From assembly GCF_014898815.1 (NCBI RefSeq), contig NW_026515515.1, positions 1 through 64,000 of the forward strand: a stretch of DNA of 64,000 nucleotides. Reading direction: 5' to 3'. A program made the translations under genes and the position numbers. Position 1 is the stretch's first letter. Every line of letters starts with the position of its first letter. Of the stretch, positions 24,116 to 35,725 are shown in pieces. Source of the DNA: Panonychus citri. Taxonomy: Eukaryota > Arthropoda > Arachnida > Trombidiformes > Tetranychidae. Below the pieces are notes generated by a model, which was not told the origin of the DNA, did not search any database, and was given only the letters and a program-made list of their open reading frames with translations.

Positions 24116-27100
24116 TTGAATTTCTTACTCTCACCATAACTGGTTGGAATCGCGAACTACACTTAATTATTATAATCAATCAATCAGAGTAATTATTATC
24201 ATGATCACAAGCACCAAGTGAATAGAGAGTGAGAGAGGAAAAAAAGTAATTGATAAAAGGTTACTAAGTAACTGAGATGGAAAAATATTTAATCGAATGT
24301 AAAATTAATGAGAAAACATTGACAAACATCATCTTGTGATCCTCAAGGATTTATCATTACAATATATTGATTGTTGAAAATTGTAAACAATCAACAAATT
24401 ATTATCATCAACTGTTGATGTTTATTAGTCTTTCTGTTTACTTATTATCGTTATTGTTATTAACATGAAACCGTTTCCATCCATGGTGTTGATTCAATTT
24501 GTTTCCCCTGTTATCGGTGTAAAAAAAAAGGTTGTTTCCCATTTCTGTTTAATTTATCTGGTTTATTAGCATTTAACTATTATTATGATTAGTAAATTGT
24601 TTCAGTTTTATCTACTGATTGTCAGGTAAATAAAGGTAAAAGTAATCAGAAAGAGTTGCTACAAATCACATGAATCATGTTGATCTCTGGTGTTTATTGA
24701 AAGTCAATTCCAAGGTTTTCTCAGGCCTTTGAACTTGAAATTAAATCATGATCATGTTTATCATGTAATAGATTTTTCTTTATTTTTATTCTTATGATTA
24801 ATTTAGATTTATTTTCTTCTTCTTTTAAATGTTCACTGATTTACTTGAATGATAATATTATATTATTTTCCATCAACAATCAAATAATATAATCAATTCT
24901 CTGTCTCTCTATGAGTTTATTGAAAGTTCATTGGTATTTAAACTTGAATCCAATAAACTTGAATAACTTTTGATTGTTGAAAACAATTGAAAATGTAATT
25001 AGTTGATTGTGTCTTGGTTTTTGTCTCTATTTTTTTTTATAAATATTATTTGAATCTCTTGATGTTGATAATATTGATTGTTGATTAACTTGATTGTCTT
25101 ATTGTGTCTCACTTGTTTGTTTGTTTTTTTTTTGATTAACTTTTCAGTGTTTTAATTATTAATGATAATTACAACTTGATTACCTGATTAAACTTATAAC
25201 TGTCAATTGTTTGCTGGCTGTTTGATCATTATTAATCAAGTTAATTGCTTCTTTAACACTAACACATTACCAAACCTTTTATTATTAATCTAATTACATT
25301 TATCTAAAACGATTGACAGTTTTACTGTTATCAAGAAAAATGATTAATTATCCATCGTCCAATTATACAATTTTCATATTCAATTCCAATGTGAATATGT
25401 AACAATTAAATCACATTGATTTTAATTTGATTTGGTTTTTAAATGGAGACAAATCAATTTTAACCAAATCAACGTGATTATTGAATATTGTATTGGATGA
25501 GAATCAATATATTGATTATCACCCTTAACAATGTGATAATTACCTTTAATTGTTAATAATAACAACAATGATGCCGATCATTTTGATGATAGTGATTAAA
25601 AATGAAGGTGAACAATTTAAATTGTTCAAGCAATTATCAAGTTTCAAATGACTTTGAGATTCTAGTTTTTTTTGATAACAACTTTTACTTTTTTGGGTTT
25701 AAGCTTAATTGGGTTTGGATTGTGATGAAGAGCCTTGATTGTGTTCACTACAATTAACATCAGCACACTAATCATAATAACACATTCTGAGCAATCAAAT
25801 TAAATGAAAAAAAAAGCTACCTGGTAAACAAGGTTGTACAATTTAAATGATCTAATAGATTTCAATCAAGTACAACACAATTAATTTACCTTTTCGTATC
25901 TATTGTTAAATCTGATTAGCAATTAGATTTCTAATTTTCCCTTTCGATGACCTGATATTTACTTAATCAGTGACCATCATCAGTCAATAATTAAGAATCG
26001 CCGTTAACTCAGTTTATTCAATTTTCCGTTTTACAACTTCTATTATTATAGTAATCAGTAAATTAATCAGCCAATCCTCTCAAATAATTAGCTAATCAGT
26101 TAATTATCACTGCACACACACACACATATTATAATATAATCAACTTTGATTACAATCTAATTCAATTGAAGTGAAATAATTAGTAAACAAGATAATTGAT
26201 TATTTATATTGATTATCAAAGGGGTTTGGTTGGATTTAAATCATCATCTGATCACGAGAATTAACAACAAAAAAATCACAATTAAAGAGCAATGATTTAC
26301 TATTAAAGCTTAATTATCAGTTAATCATTTGATTTGATTTCGATTGGAAAATAAAATCCAATGACAATTGAAATGGTGAATTAATCAGATGATTATTTGG
26401 TTTTAAATAATGATTCACCTTGATTTTGTTTCGTAATTTGTTAATTGTTACCATCAGATAATTTAACCAAATTAAAAGTGACACTTTGTTTCAATGTTAA
26501 ACAATTAGCCCGCAACAATAATATAATCATAAATTGAGTTTATCCGGTTTTAATCATTTGGGTTGATTGTTTTAAACTTTCAAGTTAAAGAGAAATGATT
26601 AACTAATTGTAAATAAATATCAATTTAATTTGATTCGTTTAAATTGTTTGTAGGGCAATTGAATCCGGACCTGGAAAACAAAATACTAAATGATAGTCAA
26701 AATTAAGCATAATTGATGATTAATGTTCAGTTAATTAACTACAATTAAACTTTGTTGTTTTCTAAAAGTTTTTTTCAAGAATTGAAAGTTTTCTCAATTT
26801 CAGTTTTCGACAATTTTTTCATCTTCTTCCTCTTTCTTTTTCTCTTTCTTTCTGGTTAATCTGAATTATTATCATCTTGAAACGATGGTTGATTATCTCT
26901 CTCTCTCTCTCTTGATTGCTGTTTATTATGATTATCATTTCGTTGTTGATTGTTGCTGTTTGTTAACTTGTTTACTGTTGATTCTGTTGATCCGTCATAT
27001 TAACCGGTTTTCACCAAGGCTTCAGCTATTTTCATGAAACGATGAAACAATATTATTCAACCTTCGAAGTGGAAATAAAAACGATAATCAAAAAGTCACT

Positions 27101-27909
27101 TTAACATTATTATATTGGGAAGAAACCAGAATTAACCTTGATAGTTTTCACTTGAAACTATATTTTGACATTAACTTGATTGTTACAGCTTCATTTGACT
27201 CGATAATCAAATTTAATTGATTATTAATTGTCTCTCTTTCGTTATTGGTTTCCTTTTAAACTTTTTAATTCGATAACAAAAAAGTTTTTTTCTTTCGATT
27301 TTGATAATTACGAAGATTGTAATTTTCTGGATCAATTTTCATCATCGTATCATTTGATTAACTATTAGCTTTGTTAAATTAATTGTTCTCTTTCTTAATT
27401 ATTAATCAAATCTGAAGGTTAATTTGTTGTTGTTTTCATTAGAATTGTTTGTTTACTATTCATTTCGCTTTCCCATTTGATCGTAATAATTTCATTTGAG
27501 AAAAAACTTCCGTTAAGATTAAATTAGAATTATATTGAATATAATCGAATTGTTTTTCTTTTTTAATCAATTCATTTAGTTGAAATGAAACTTTTTCTCA
27601 TGACTAATAATTGTGACTGTTGATGATTAAAACAATTGATTTGTTGGCTTGTCTCTTGTTTGTCAAAAAGATATCACAAGTTTCATGTTGCTCAATACAG
27701 AGGTGGTTAATTATTGTTATCATTTATGGGAGACAATTTTAATGTGTTCAATTTAAACTGTCAAAATAAAACATAATTAGTAAGCATATTATACTTGCTA
27801 ACTAAATATACGAATCATAATCAAGTAAATATATTAAACAAAGGCCAATTAAACAGACACAAATACACATGTACATGTACTAATGGTATTTGGTTAACAA
27901 TGTTTACAA

Positions 27910-28062
27910 TTATAAACAATTAAGATCCAATTTAATGATGAAAGGTTTCTCCATGAATTTGGGTACGTCCATTTCTGGTTCAAATTTTACATCATCAGTA
28001 GAACCAAATTGGTCAATGGGTGAACAGTAAGGGTCACCTTGATAATCATCAGGGTCTGACAT
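27910..28062 (-). CDS. Possible 50-residue small protein or first exon
   Basis: An ATG-initiated 50-codon frame with unusually protein-like composition for this desert: starts MSDPDDYQGD, contains VKFEPEMDVPKF and ends KLDLNCL. It is acidic and has a sumoylation-type match (V-K-F-E), as seen in the N-terminal regions of many transcription factors. An in-frame TGA lies 14 codons upstream, so the ATG is a credible start. A GT following CAAG (after residue 8) could be a splice donor. No family is recognised; it could be a 5' exon of a gene outside this stretch. Confidence 0.3.
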   Translation of the reverse strand: MSDPDDYQGDPYCSPIDQFGSTDDVKFEPEMDVPKFMEKPFIIKLDLNCL

Positions 28063-28856
28063 TAGATTAATTGATTTGATGTTTAGGGTTTTTCCAAATC
28101 AAAACAAACCAGAAATGTTAATGTTACCAATTTTCATCGAACGTCAAATCCTCAAGACCATTGAATTCGAGTAAATTTACCTCATGGTAGAAAGGTAAAA
28201 ACACAACCTAAACAAGAGAAGGTAAATCGAAATAATTTAAATTGAAAGATGGAAAGGAATCACAATTAAACCCACAATTTAATCAGAAAAACAAATTAAC
28301 AAAGAAAAAAAAAACGAAAAGAAAATCATATGTTATGGAACAATAGAGACACCTAGTAGCTAATTCCAAGACTTTTCTTATTCTTTTTTTTCAAAAATCT
28401 TTAATTACCTTAGTTTGGAAAAGATTTTAATTGTTTCATTTTTCTTCCTTTTTTGGTTATAATCAACTTGTAATCATATTATAAAGTAATAACTTAATCA
28501 CGTTTCACAATTGTTGATCCAATTAATAGACGTGAACTTAATATATTTAAGAATCAAGTGAATCACTTTTGTTTTACTTCAAACATATGACAAGTTAACT
28601 TGATCATAATTGTTATTTTCATCATAAAGTAAGTAATTGTTTACCTTTTAATTACCTTTTTTTGTCTATAAAGTAAATTGGACAATTACAGTAACAATAT
28701 TTCATTTCTTTAATCTGGTCTCTCTCTCTCTCTCTCTTCTCTTTCAGGATTAACCTTTAAATCAACAGTCAATATCTTACCATTAGATGTATAGTAAATT
28801 CAAGAAGCTTTTTCTTGTTTCCATTTACCTGATATCAGATTTGTAACGTGATTTTA

Positions 28857-28859
<3 letters not shown>

Positions 28860-28894
<35 letters not shown>
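28860..28894. repeat. (CT)n microsatellite
   Basis: About 17 CT units, intergenic. Confidence 0.95.
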
Positions 28895-28901
<7 letters not shown>

Positions 28902-30286
28902 TCTTTTATAGCTTTATATCAACACCTATCATATTAACCCAATGAATGGAATATAATGTGATCATAATCATCATTTAGAAAGTAAATCACATTTCAAGTT
29001 ATATCAGTTAACGTTGAAATTTTGACAAGTTCAACTATCATGATGATCGTCGTGAAGAAGGGCATTCATGTAACAGCATCAAATTGTGATGGTTATGATT
29101 ATATTAATTGTAATACTTTCACATGTTGATGATGGAAAGACACACAAAATGGTGATATTGATGAAAAGGAACCAATAATGGAGAAAAAGTAAAAGCAAAT
29201 TAAGCAACAAGGGAAAAGACAATCAACATATGATGATGATGAAAAAAAAGGAAGATGACAAGATTATCATTTGTATGTTAACTCAACCAGATTTTACCAG
29301 AATTAAGATGAGAATTATTATTATCAACACTTAATTCGTTTACAATTAGGAGTGTGTACTTTTTTTTCTCTATCCCAAGAGATCGTTCGACGACAATTAT
29401 GGCCCTTGAAAGTTCATTTCATGGAATCTGAAAGGTAAAAATTGTTACTCTTTTTTTCTTGTCTTGTTTTTCATTTCGTTGACTGTGTGTTGGTGTCAAT
29501 GAGAAAATGGAAAGTGAATGTCAATGATCCATAGACTGAGAGATGAACAGGGTAAGGAACGGACAAGGACACATATTAATATGTTATTATCTGAACAAAT
29601 CTGAGAGAAAGAAAAAGCTAACATGATATCGAGATAAATGAACTGAAGCTGAACCAACTCAGTAACAGTTATATTTGTATTCTTATGATTTTTTTTTGTT
29701 TTCTTCTTATTCTTCACTCTTTCTCTCTTTTCTGAAGGAATTGACCTTTGTCCATTTCATGGTTATTCATTGGTTAATCGTCTGGTGGAACTGATGAAAG
29801 ATTCCATTGATTATGTATCATGATTATCGCCATTGTTGACTGAATAACAATGGAATTGATTGTATCCCTTGTAATTGTAATAATTATTACGTCTTCTAGT
29901 GGCTCCATTTAATAACATTATCTGTATTTTCTCATTATTATTATCTCATTACTATCATGATGATTAGTTGATTATCTTTATTACTATTATTCATTAATAC
30001 AGTTAATCTGTTTTTTCCCAGTCTCTCAAACTTCAATCCTGTGATTCTCAAGGTTTAATTGTTGCTGATTGAAAAAAAAAATTGTGTCTCAATTGTGTCA
30101 AAATCTGACTGTCAATGGCTGATTTACATTGGAAAATCAACTATACCAATTAATTAAATTGTTACTAAGATAAATTTTAATAACTCACCAGTCATTTGAT
30201 TGTATTCTTACTAATTTAATCTATTTCTATGATTTATTAATTCTTGTTTCAAGTTCATCGTTCTGTATACGTTAATTGTTGATTTA

Positions 30287-30289
<3 letters not shown>

Positions 30290-30319
<30 letters not shown>
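30290..30319. repeat. (CT)n microsatellite
   Basis: About 15 CT units, intergenic. Confidence 0.95.
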
Positions 30320-30322
<3 letters not shown>

Positions 30323-31713
30323 TTTAATCAATGATTAATGATTAATTACGATGACGAAATTGATGACGACAGTAAATTTTATAATCGTAATATTTGTAAA
30401 TAGCCAACAATTGAGTTAATTGCAGTGGGAAAGACAATGATATGTATTGGAAAATTACATTTACTTATAATCAACTGATATAAACATTGGACACGCACAC
30501 ACATTCACTAATTAACTTAATCTAATCAACGTGAAAACAACTAAACAATATCCAAATAATAGACAGTGAAACAATCATCTTAATCACATTTTAACAATAC
30601 GATCTGATTGATATTAAAGTTAATCAGAACAACAATCAGATGAACATTTAATAATAATAATGACACCTTTTCTTCAATCCGTCTCATAATAACAATCAAT
30701 TGATTGTTTTTAGCCCCAAAAACTGGTGTGTTAATTAATCATTGATAAATAACGGAGTGCAATTAATTGATTAGAAAATCATTTAATCACCAAGAGAATC
30801 AGTGAGAGGAAATTAACTGAAAAAATTAACCAGAAAAAAAAAACAAAAGGAAAAACTTTTATTTATGTCAACCAAGAAACTCACAACTCAAGTTGATTAG
30901 AAAGGGATCAAGTTAATTGATGATTAGATAATTATGTGAATACAAATGAAGAAGTTACCAGATTCTTAACAATTAACAATTAACATAACAATTACTAAAT
31001 TGTTATCTTAAAGTTGATACAACTTTAAATTGCAACATGAACCCAACACGTTCACAATCGTGATATAATATCAACTATTAATACGTGATATTTTTATTTA
31101 ATATAATAATTCAGTCAACAGTTTCACCTCATTATTATCACAACAATTAATATTTTTTACTTGATTGTTGGTTAACTGATTAAATATAAATAATCAAAAA
31201 GGAACCAAAAAAAAACCGGAATAAATTGTGAATTAGAAGGAAAAATTTAAAGTTTTTCTTCATGTTCAGTTTAAATTGTTTAAGTTTTTGATCAATTTTC
31301 TGGTTGATTAACTAAATACAAACTCTTATTTGATTGCTGACAGTCAATTGTAATATAACGGTTATCATTTATCTCATTAATGATTAGCTAATTGTAATTG
31401 TAATAATAACATGTTGACTTTAATCAAATTTTTTCTCATTGTTTTCGGCTAATTGTTTGTTTAATTTAATTTTTTCCTCAAGGTTTTCAGGCAAATTACA
31501 ATTAAATGTTTGATTGTTCAATGTTAACCAATAGTTAGCCAAACTCTATGAAATTAACTATACAAATTAACTTTAAGTTTAAATAATCTCAATCAATTGG
31601 CCATAGGTTATTGAATTCGGTACAAATAGCGATTAAAGTTTTTACCTGATTATGTTTAATTGTTTGCTAGTAACAGATAATTGATTATGTTAATTATTTA
31701 CTCTACAAATCAC

Positions 31714-31733
31714 CTAATAGTCCCGTATTGTGG
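31714..31733. repeat. 20-bp direct repeat, copy 1
   Basis: CTAATAGTCCCGTATTGTGG, lying 8 bases beyond the stop codon of the EEP-fold gene. It recurs with one mismatch at 33569-33588 in the same orientation, inside intron 1 of that gene. Confidence 0.85.
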
Positions 31734-32900
31734 ATATTTTCTTATATTTCCAGAAAAAGTCCAGCAACAGGTTTGTGATCAGATCCATTCGATTTTATTT
31801 CGAAAGGTTTCTTACATTCCATATTGTTGGAATGACAAATATAATCAATGCAGAGACCATTTCTGGTTGGAAGATCCGAATGAGGAAACAAACTGAATGT
31901 TAGTAAAATGGCCAACAAACGTCTTTCTTTCTCAGTTGTCTCCTCAACACATTTATTGAAAATGTTGCGTAAGTTGAAATCGCCCACCAAAATCATACTA
32001 TCGACTGGATCTTAATGACAATGGGTATTGTCCAATCCACCGAAATAACCCCTTTCTAAGACCGAACACAGATTGGCGAAAAATGTTCGATCCAAGGCCA
32101 CTGTATTATGGGATGGCTTATGAACGTTAACAACACCCAAACGGTGACCATTTTTACTGACTCCAATGGTGTATTGGATGTCACAGCGATCGGTATCGAA
32201 TTGCCATACTTTCTCGAAATGGTCTTCATCGTAAATTGTCATGAGTTCGGTCATCCAAACTTTTTTAATAAAGCCAGGCACATCCTGAATCGCATTATCA
32301 CGTAAAAACACTTTTCCTCTTTTGAGATGTTGGATGCGGGATACACTGAGCTCTTGAAAAGCAGCAACAATATGGCATCCCGGTTTGCGGTCATGGACAC
32401 CAACAATCAATCTAGAAATGTTATCGAAAACTCTGCTACTCACTGTGGTGTTTTGACCTAAAATGAAAAAGGTCATATTTATCTAGTAAAATAAAATAAA
32501 ATAGAATTTGTTAAGTTAGAAATATAATAGAACTTTAGTAGAGCTATAACAAGAACACAATGTAAACACTAGAGATTCTAAAAGAGGTGGTGTATCTAGT
32601 ATTTCGGCGGTTTTTAAATACCTTTTCTAAAACGAATTTTGTTGAAATCTTCACATATCCCAAATTTTCTAGTAATTTTAGCCGACGGCTTGGATTCTCG
32701 ACGTAGTCGGGGATCATTTTCGATGGTCCCTATAAGAAAATGTTAAGAAAGAGTTATAATGATTGAATGATATAAATGTTTGGAGGAATGAGATGTAGCC
32801 AAACCTGATTTGTTGAATTGACCTGAGGTGGCGTTCTCCGTCTCTTAGATCCTTCTTGGTTATAGGCTGGGACTTTTCGTTTCCTAGAATTGTTTATCTA

Positions 32901-33498
32901 TTAGATTGATTCACTCAAAGTTACGGAACTTCATTTTTGATTTTTGATTTAATTAGTGGTACGATTTTTTTAATATCTATCTTAAACTAGCGAGAAGATA
33001 GTAAGAATTTTATTTTAATTAAAAAAATATTAATAAATCGAACAATTAATTAATTATTGTAAAAAAGTCGAAAAAAGTCAATTTTCAAAAATAACAAATT
33101 TCCAAAAAAAGTAATACTCCCCCCTTTGATTTGCTCGGCAAACTTTTTGGACTTTTTCGCTTCGATTGTCCACTAAATCTTTATTCTATCAATTGTAAAA
33201 TTTCTAATTACCTTAATCTATTAAAAAGACTTAGGTGATTATAATTAAGCTTTCAGAAAAAAAATCAACTGATTAATTGATTTTCTAGGCCCTTCCAAAC
33301 TCAGAAAAAGTGATTTTTCTCGATTTTTTATGTTAAGTTCGAATTTTCGAAAACTAGTGAATTTAGATCGAGAATTTCACCCTACATTATCAAACTAGAT
33401 TCTTGTGAACACAAATTGTACAATATAATTAGAATCAGATGAGTTTTCAAAAAATCATTTAAATTCAAACGTCCGTACCTTTGAGTGAATCACCCTAA
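32901..33498. mobile_element. MITE-like element with terminal inverted repeats and TA flanks
   Basis: The left end (TTAGATTGATTCACTCAAAG) and the reverse complement of the right end (TTAGGGTGATTCACTCAAAG) match at 18 of these 20 positions, and the similarity continues into TACGGA. Both ends are bordered by TA (32899-32900 and 33499-33500), the target duplication expected of Tc1/mariner-type elements. The element is about 598 bp with no ORF, so it is non-autonomous. It sits in intron 1 of the EEP-fold gene. Confidence 0.75.
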
Positions 33499-33568
33499 TA
33501 GAAGAAATATACAAAGATGTAGAGTTAAATTAAAGAAAATACCTAATTATTTGCTGTATTAATAATAG

Positions 33569-33588
33569 CTAATAGTCCCTTATTGTGG
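33569..33588. repeat. 20-bp direct repeat, copy 2
   Basis: CTAATAGTCCCTTATTGTGG, 19 of 20 bases identical to 31714-31733 and in the same orientation. The two copies bracket a segment of about 1.85 kb that includes exons 2-4 of the EEP-fold gene and the MITE-like element. Confidence 0.85.
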
Positions 33589-33816
33589 CCTTGGACTTCA
33601 AACATCAATGGTAAAGTTTAGAGGCACAATTAAAGCAAATTTGCTTCTGTAACAAGATTTAAATATTAATACTAATTAAAAGCCTTCCCCCAACTAATAT
33701 CTTATTATTTGAACTCCAGAATTCAATAAGCTTCGGACCAAAGAGATCAATAGTTTCTGTCACTCTCGTCGTGATGATGCCGGTTTGCCGCATGATGATA
33801 ATGTCCCTTGGGCCAT

Positions 33817-35662
33817 TAACTAAGACCGTTTCGGTTAAAGGTCACTTTGAGTCAAAGTTGGTGTTTATTTCACAACGGTAGACAGTTTTTTAAGAATAAG
33901 GTTGATCGGTATAAGAATCGTAACAATATTTACAATTTAAATCATGGAAATCATTAGGATATTATTATAAGCGGAAATTAGATTGATTGTTGTGTAAATT
34001 GTTATTAATAGTAACCGTTATTAATTGTCAAAGGGAAGTAGATTATGTGTTGCTTTTATGTGTTGTTTAATGATCAACTGTTTGATTACTAAATTGTTGG
34101 AAATTAAAATTGGTTAAATAATTACATGAACAATTTAAATGTTGGTCAGTAATATTTTTGTTAAATTGTTGAAACCAGTTTGATTCAGGTTAACTGGTCA
34201 TTACAGTTAAGTAATTACTGGACAAACCTTGATTATCAATGAATGATTTAATTTGGAATCACAATTAAAAACTGATTATCAAATTTTTGGTAAACTCAAA
34301 TGATTGATAATCAATTTTAATATTATAAACAAAGTTAATCAACTTGTTATTTATCAATCCAAGTATTATACAATCTGATCAGTTAAAAGTTAAATTGTGA
34401 AAAATTAAAAGGGGGCAAGATTAATTTGATTCATTCTAACAATTTATCTTTGATTACTGTTGATACATTACAAGCCGATTGCTTATTACATGTTAATCCA
34501 GGATTGAAACTGTTAAATGCGATGAAGACAATCAACTAATTGTTGAACATTGATTGTTAAATTGCCTAGGTTGTTAAACTGGTTAGTTGAACGGGTTATT
34601 TAATCATCAATGAAAGTTTATTAACTTTTATTTTCACAATCAAAAAGTTTATCCAAAAATCAAAGGTAATCTTGATTCTGATTATTGTTTGATGATAATG
34701 AAACTGATGATGATAAGAAAGATGAAGATGATAATTGGGTGTGCCAATGAAAGTAATCATCTCGTTCTGTGGTGGGTTTATCATCATTATCTTCATCTTC
34801 TCATGGCAACAACCTTCGAGGACTCGACGAGTCAATAGGATCTTTGGCCTTGGATTAACTTGTTTGAGTTTCAACAGGTAGATTTGTCATCATCTGAATG
34901 AGGATGTAGATGATGAGGATGAGCAAATAAAAAATGATGAAGATAAAAAAGGAAAGGATGAAAAATAAAGGTTAATGTTTTTTGTACTCAATTCTTGATG
35001 ATACTCAGAGTTGGACTAATCAAGTTGTTGTTAATTATTATCTTTTGTAAAATCAAGGATAAAAATCAAATCAATTCAATTAAATTCAATCAACTAATGG
35101 TGGAAAATATTACTTTTTAACAGATTACCCAGAAATCTAGATGTTCATTTGAGATTTGGCGAAAATCAGTCAATCAGAATTATTATTGGGAAAAAATTGT
35201 CGATTTGAAATGATAAGATATTCCAATAGGATATTGACCATCAACTGACAACCGATCGAAAGCAAAGTTTTGTGTCGAGGTCGAATTTCAATCGTTTTGG
35301 ACTAAAATCGAAGCGATCAAACGAATCACTTGAAACTTTATTCGATTCATCAACTTTCCCTTTTACTCAAGTTTCGAAATGGAAAAAGTTTGAAATGATT
35401 AATAAGAAGGACTAATTAATTGACATCCAATGATTAACATTAAATTTAACTACTTCTCGAAATTCAATCAATAGCAGTTAATTGCGTAACTTTATTAGTT
35501 CTCATCAATAACTAATAATTAAATTTATCTCTATTTGGATATCATGATGAGTCCAATTAGTGGCGTAATCGTGATTATGTTTAGTAACAATTATCTAATT
35601 AAAAGTTATATCATATGGATCAAGTCCGATCAAGGGCTTAGGTCATTAATCTGTTGACATTA

Positions 35663-35725
<63 letters not shown>

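Larger units (their letters stand above)
19562..31713. other. 12-kb gene desert with microsatellites
   Basis: AT-rich, without a convincing multi-exon gene. It contains GA/CT tracts (21637-21662, 22055-22102, 28860-28894, 30290-30319) and two weak small-ORF candidates listed separately (24026-24115 and 27910-28062). Other long frames are artefacts of purine/pyrimidine-biased sequence. Confidence 0.5.
31742..33816 (-). pseudogene. Endonuclease/exonuclease/phosphatase (EEP)-fold gene with an in-frame stop
   Basis: Four exons join without frame error: 33816-33764 (start MAQGTLSSCGKP; weak GTGACA donor, least certain), 32883-32805 (basic, KRKVPAYNQEGSKRRRTPP), 32729-32622 (ENPSRRLKLLENLGYVKIS) and 32482-31742. 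Together they make 327 codons. The last exon shows EEP-family marks: AAFQEL (metal-binding Glu), VVNVHKPS, ILVGDFNL and GSDHKPV. Members of this fold cleave DNA, RNA or phosphoesters; neither substrate nor close relatives can be told from here. No reverse transcriptase is present, so it is not an obvious LINE copy. A TAA at 32014-32012, in the same frame, separates the front half from the GDFN and SDH motifs. The product would therefore be inactive unless the stop is read through or is a sequence error. The basic N-terminus suggests nuclear location or nucleic-acid binding. Intron 1 holds a MITE-like element. Confidence 0.6.

Noticed and set aside
33601..33850. Minus-strand open frame reading GPRDIIIMRQTGI and FGPKLIEFW
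   Set aside because: Overlaps the predicted first exon of the EEP gene in another frame. The exon model is preferred because its phase joins exon 2 exactly; the alternative frame has no start and matches nothing I recognise.
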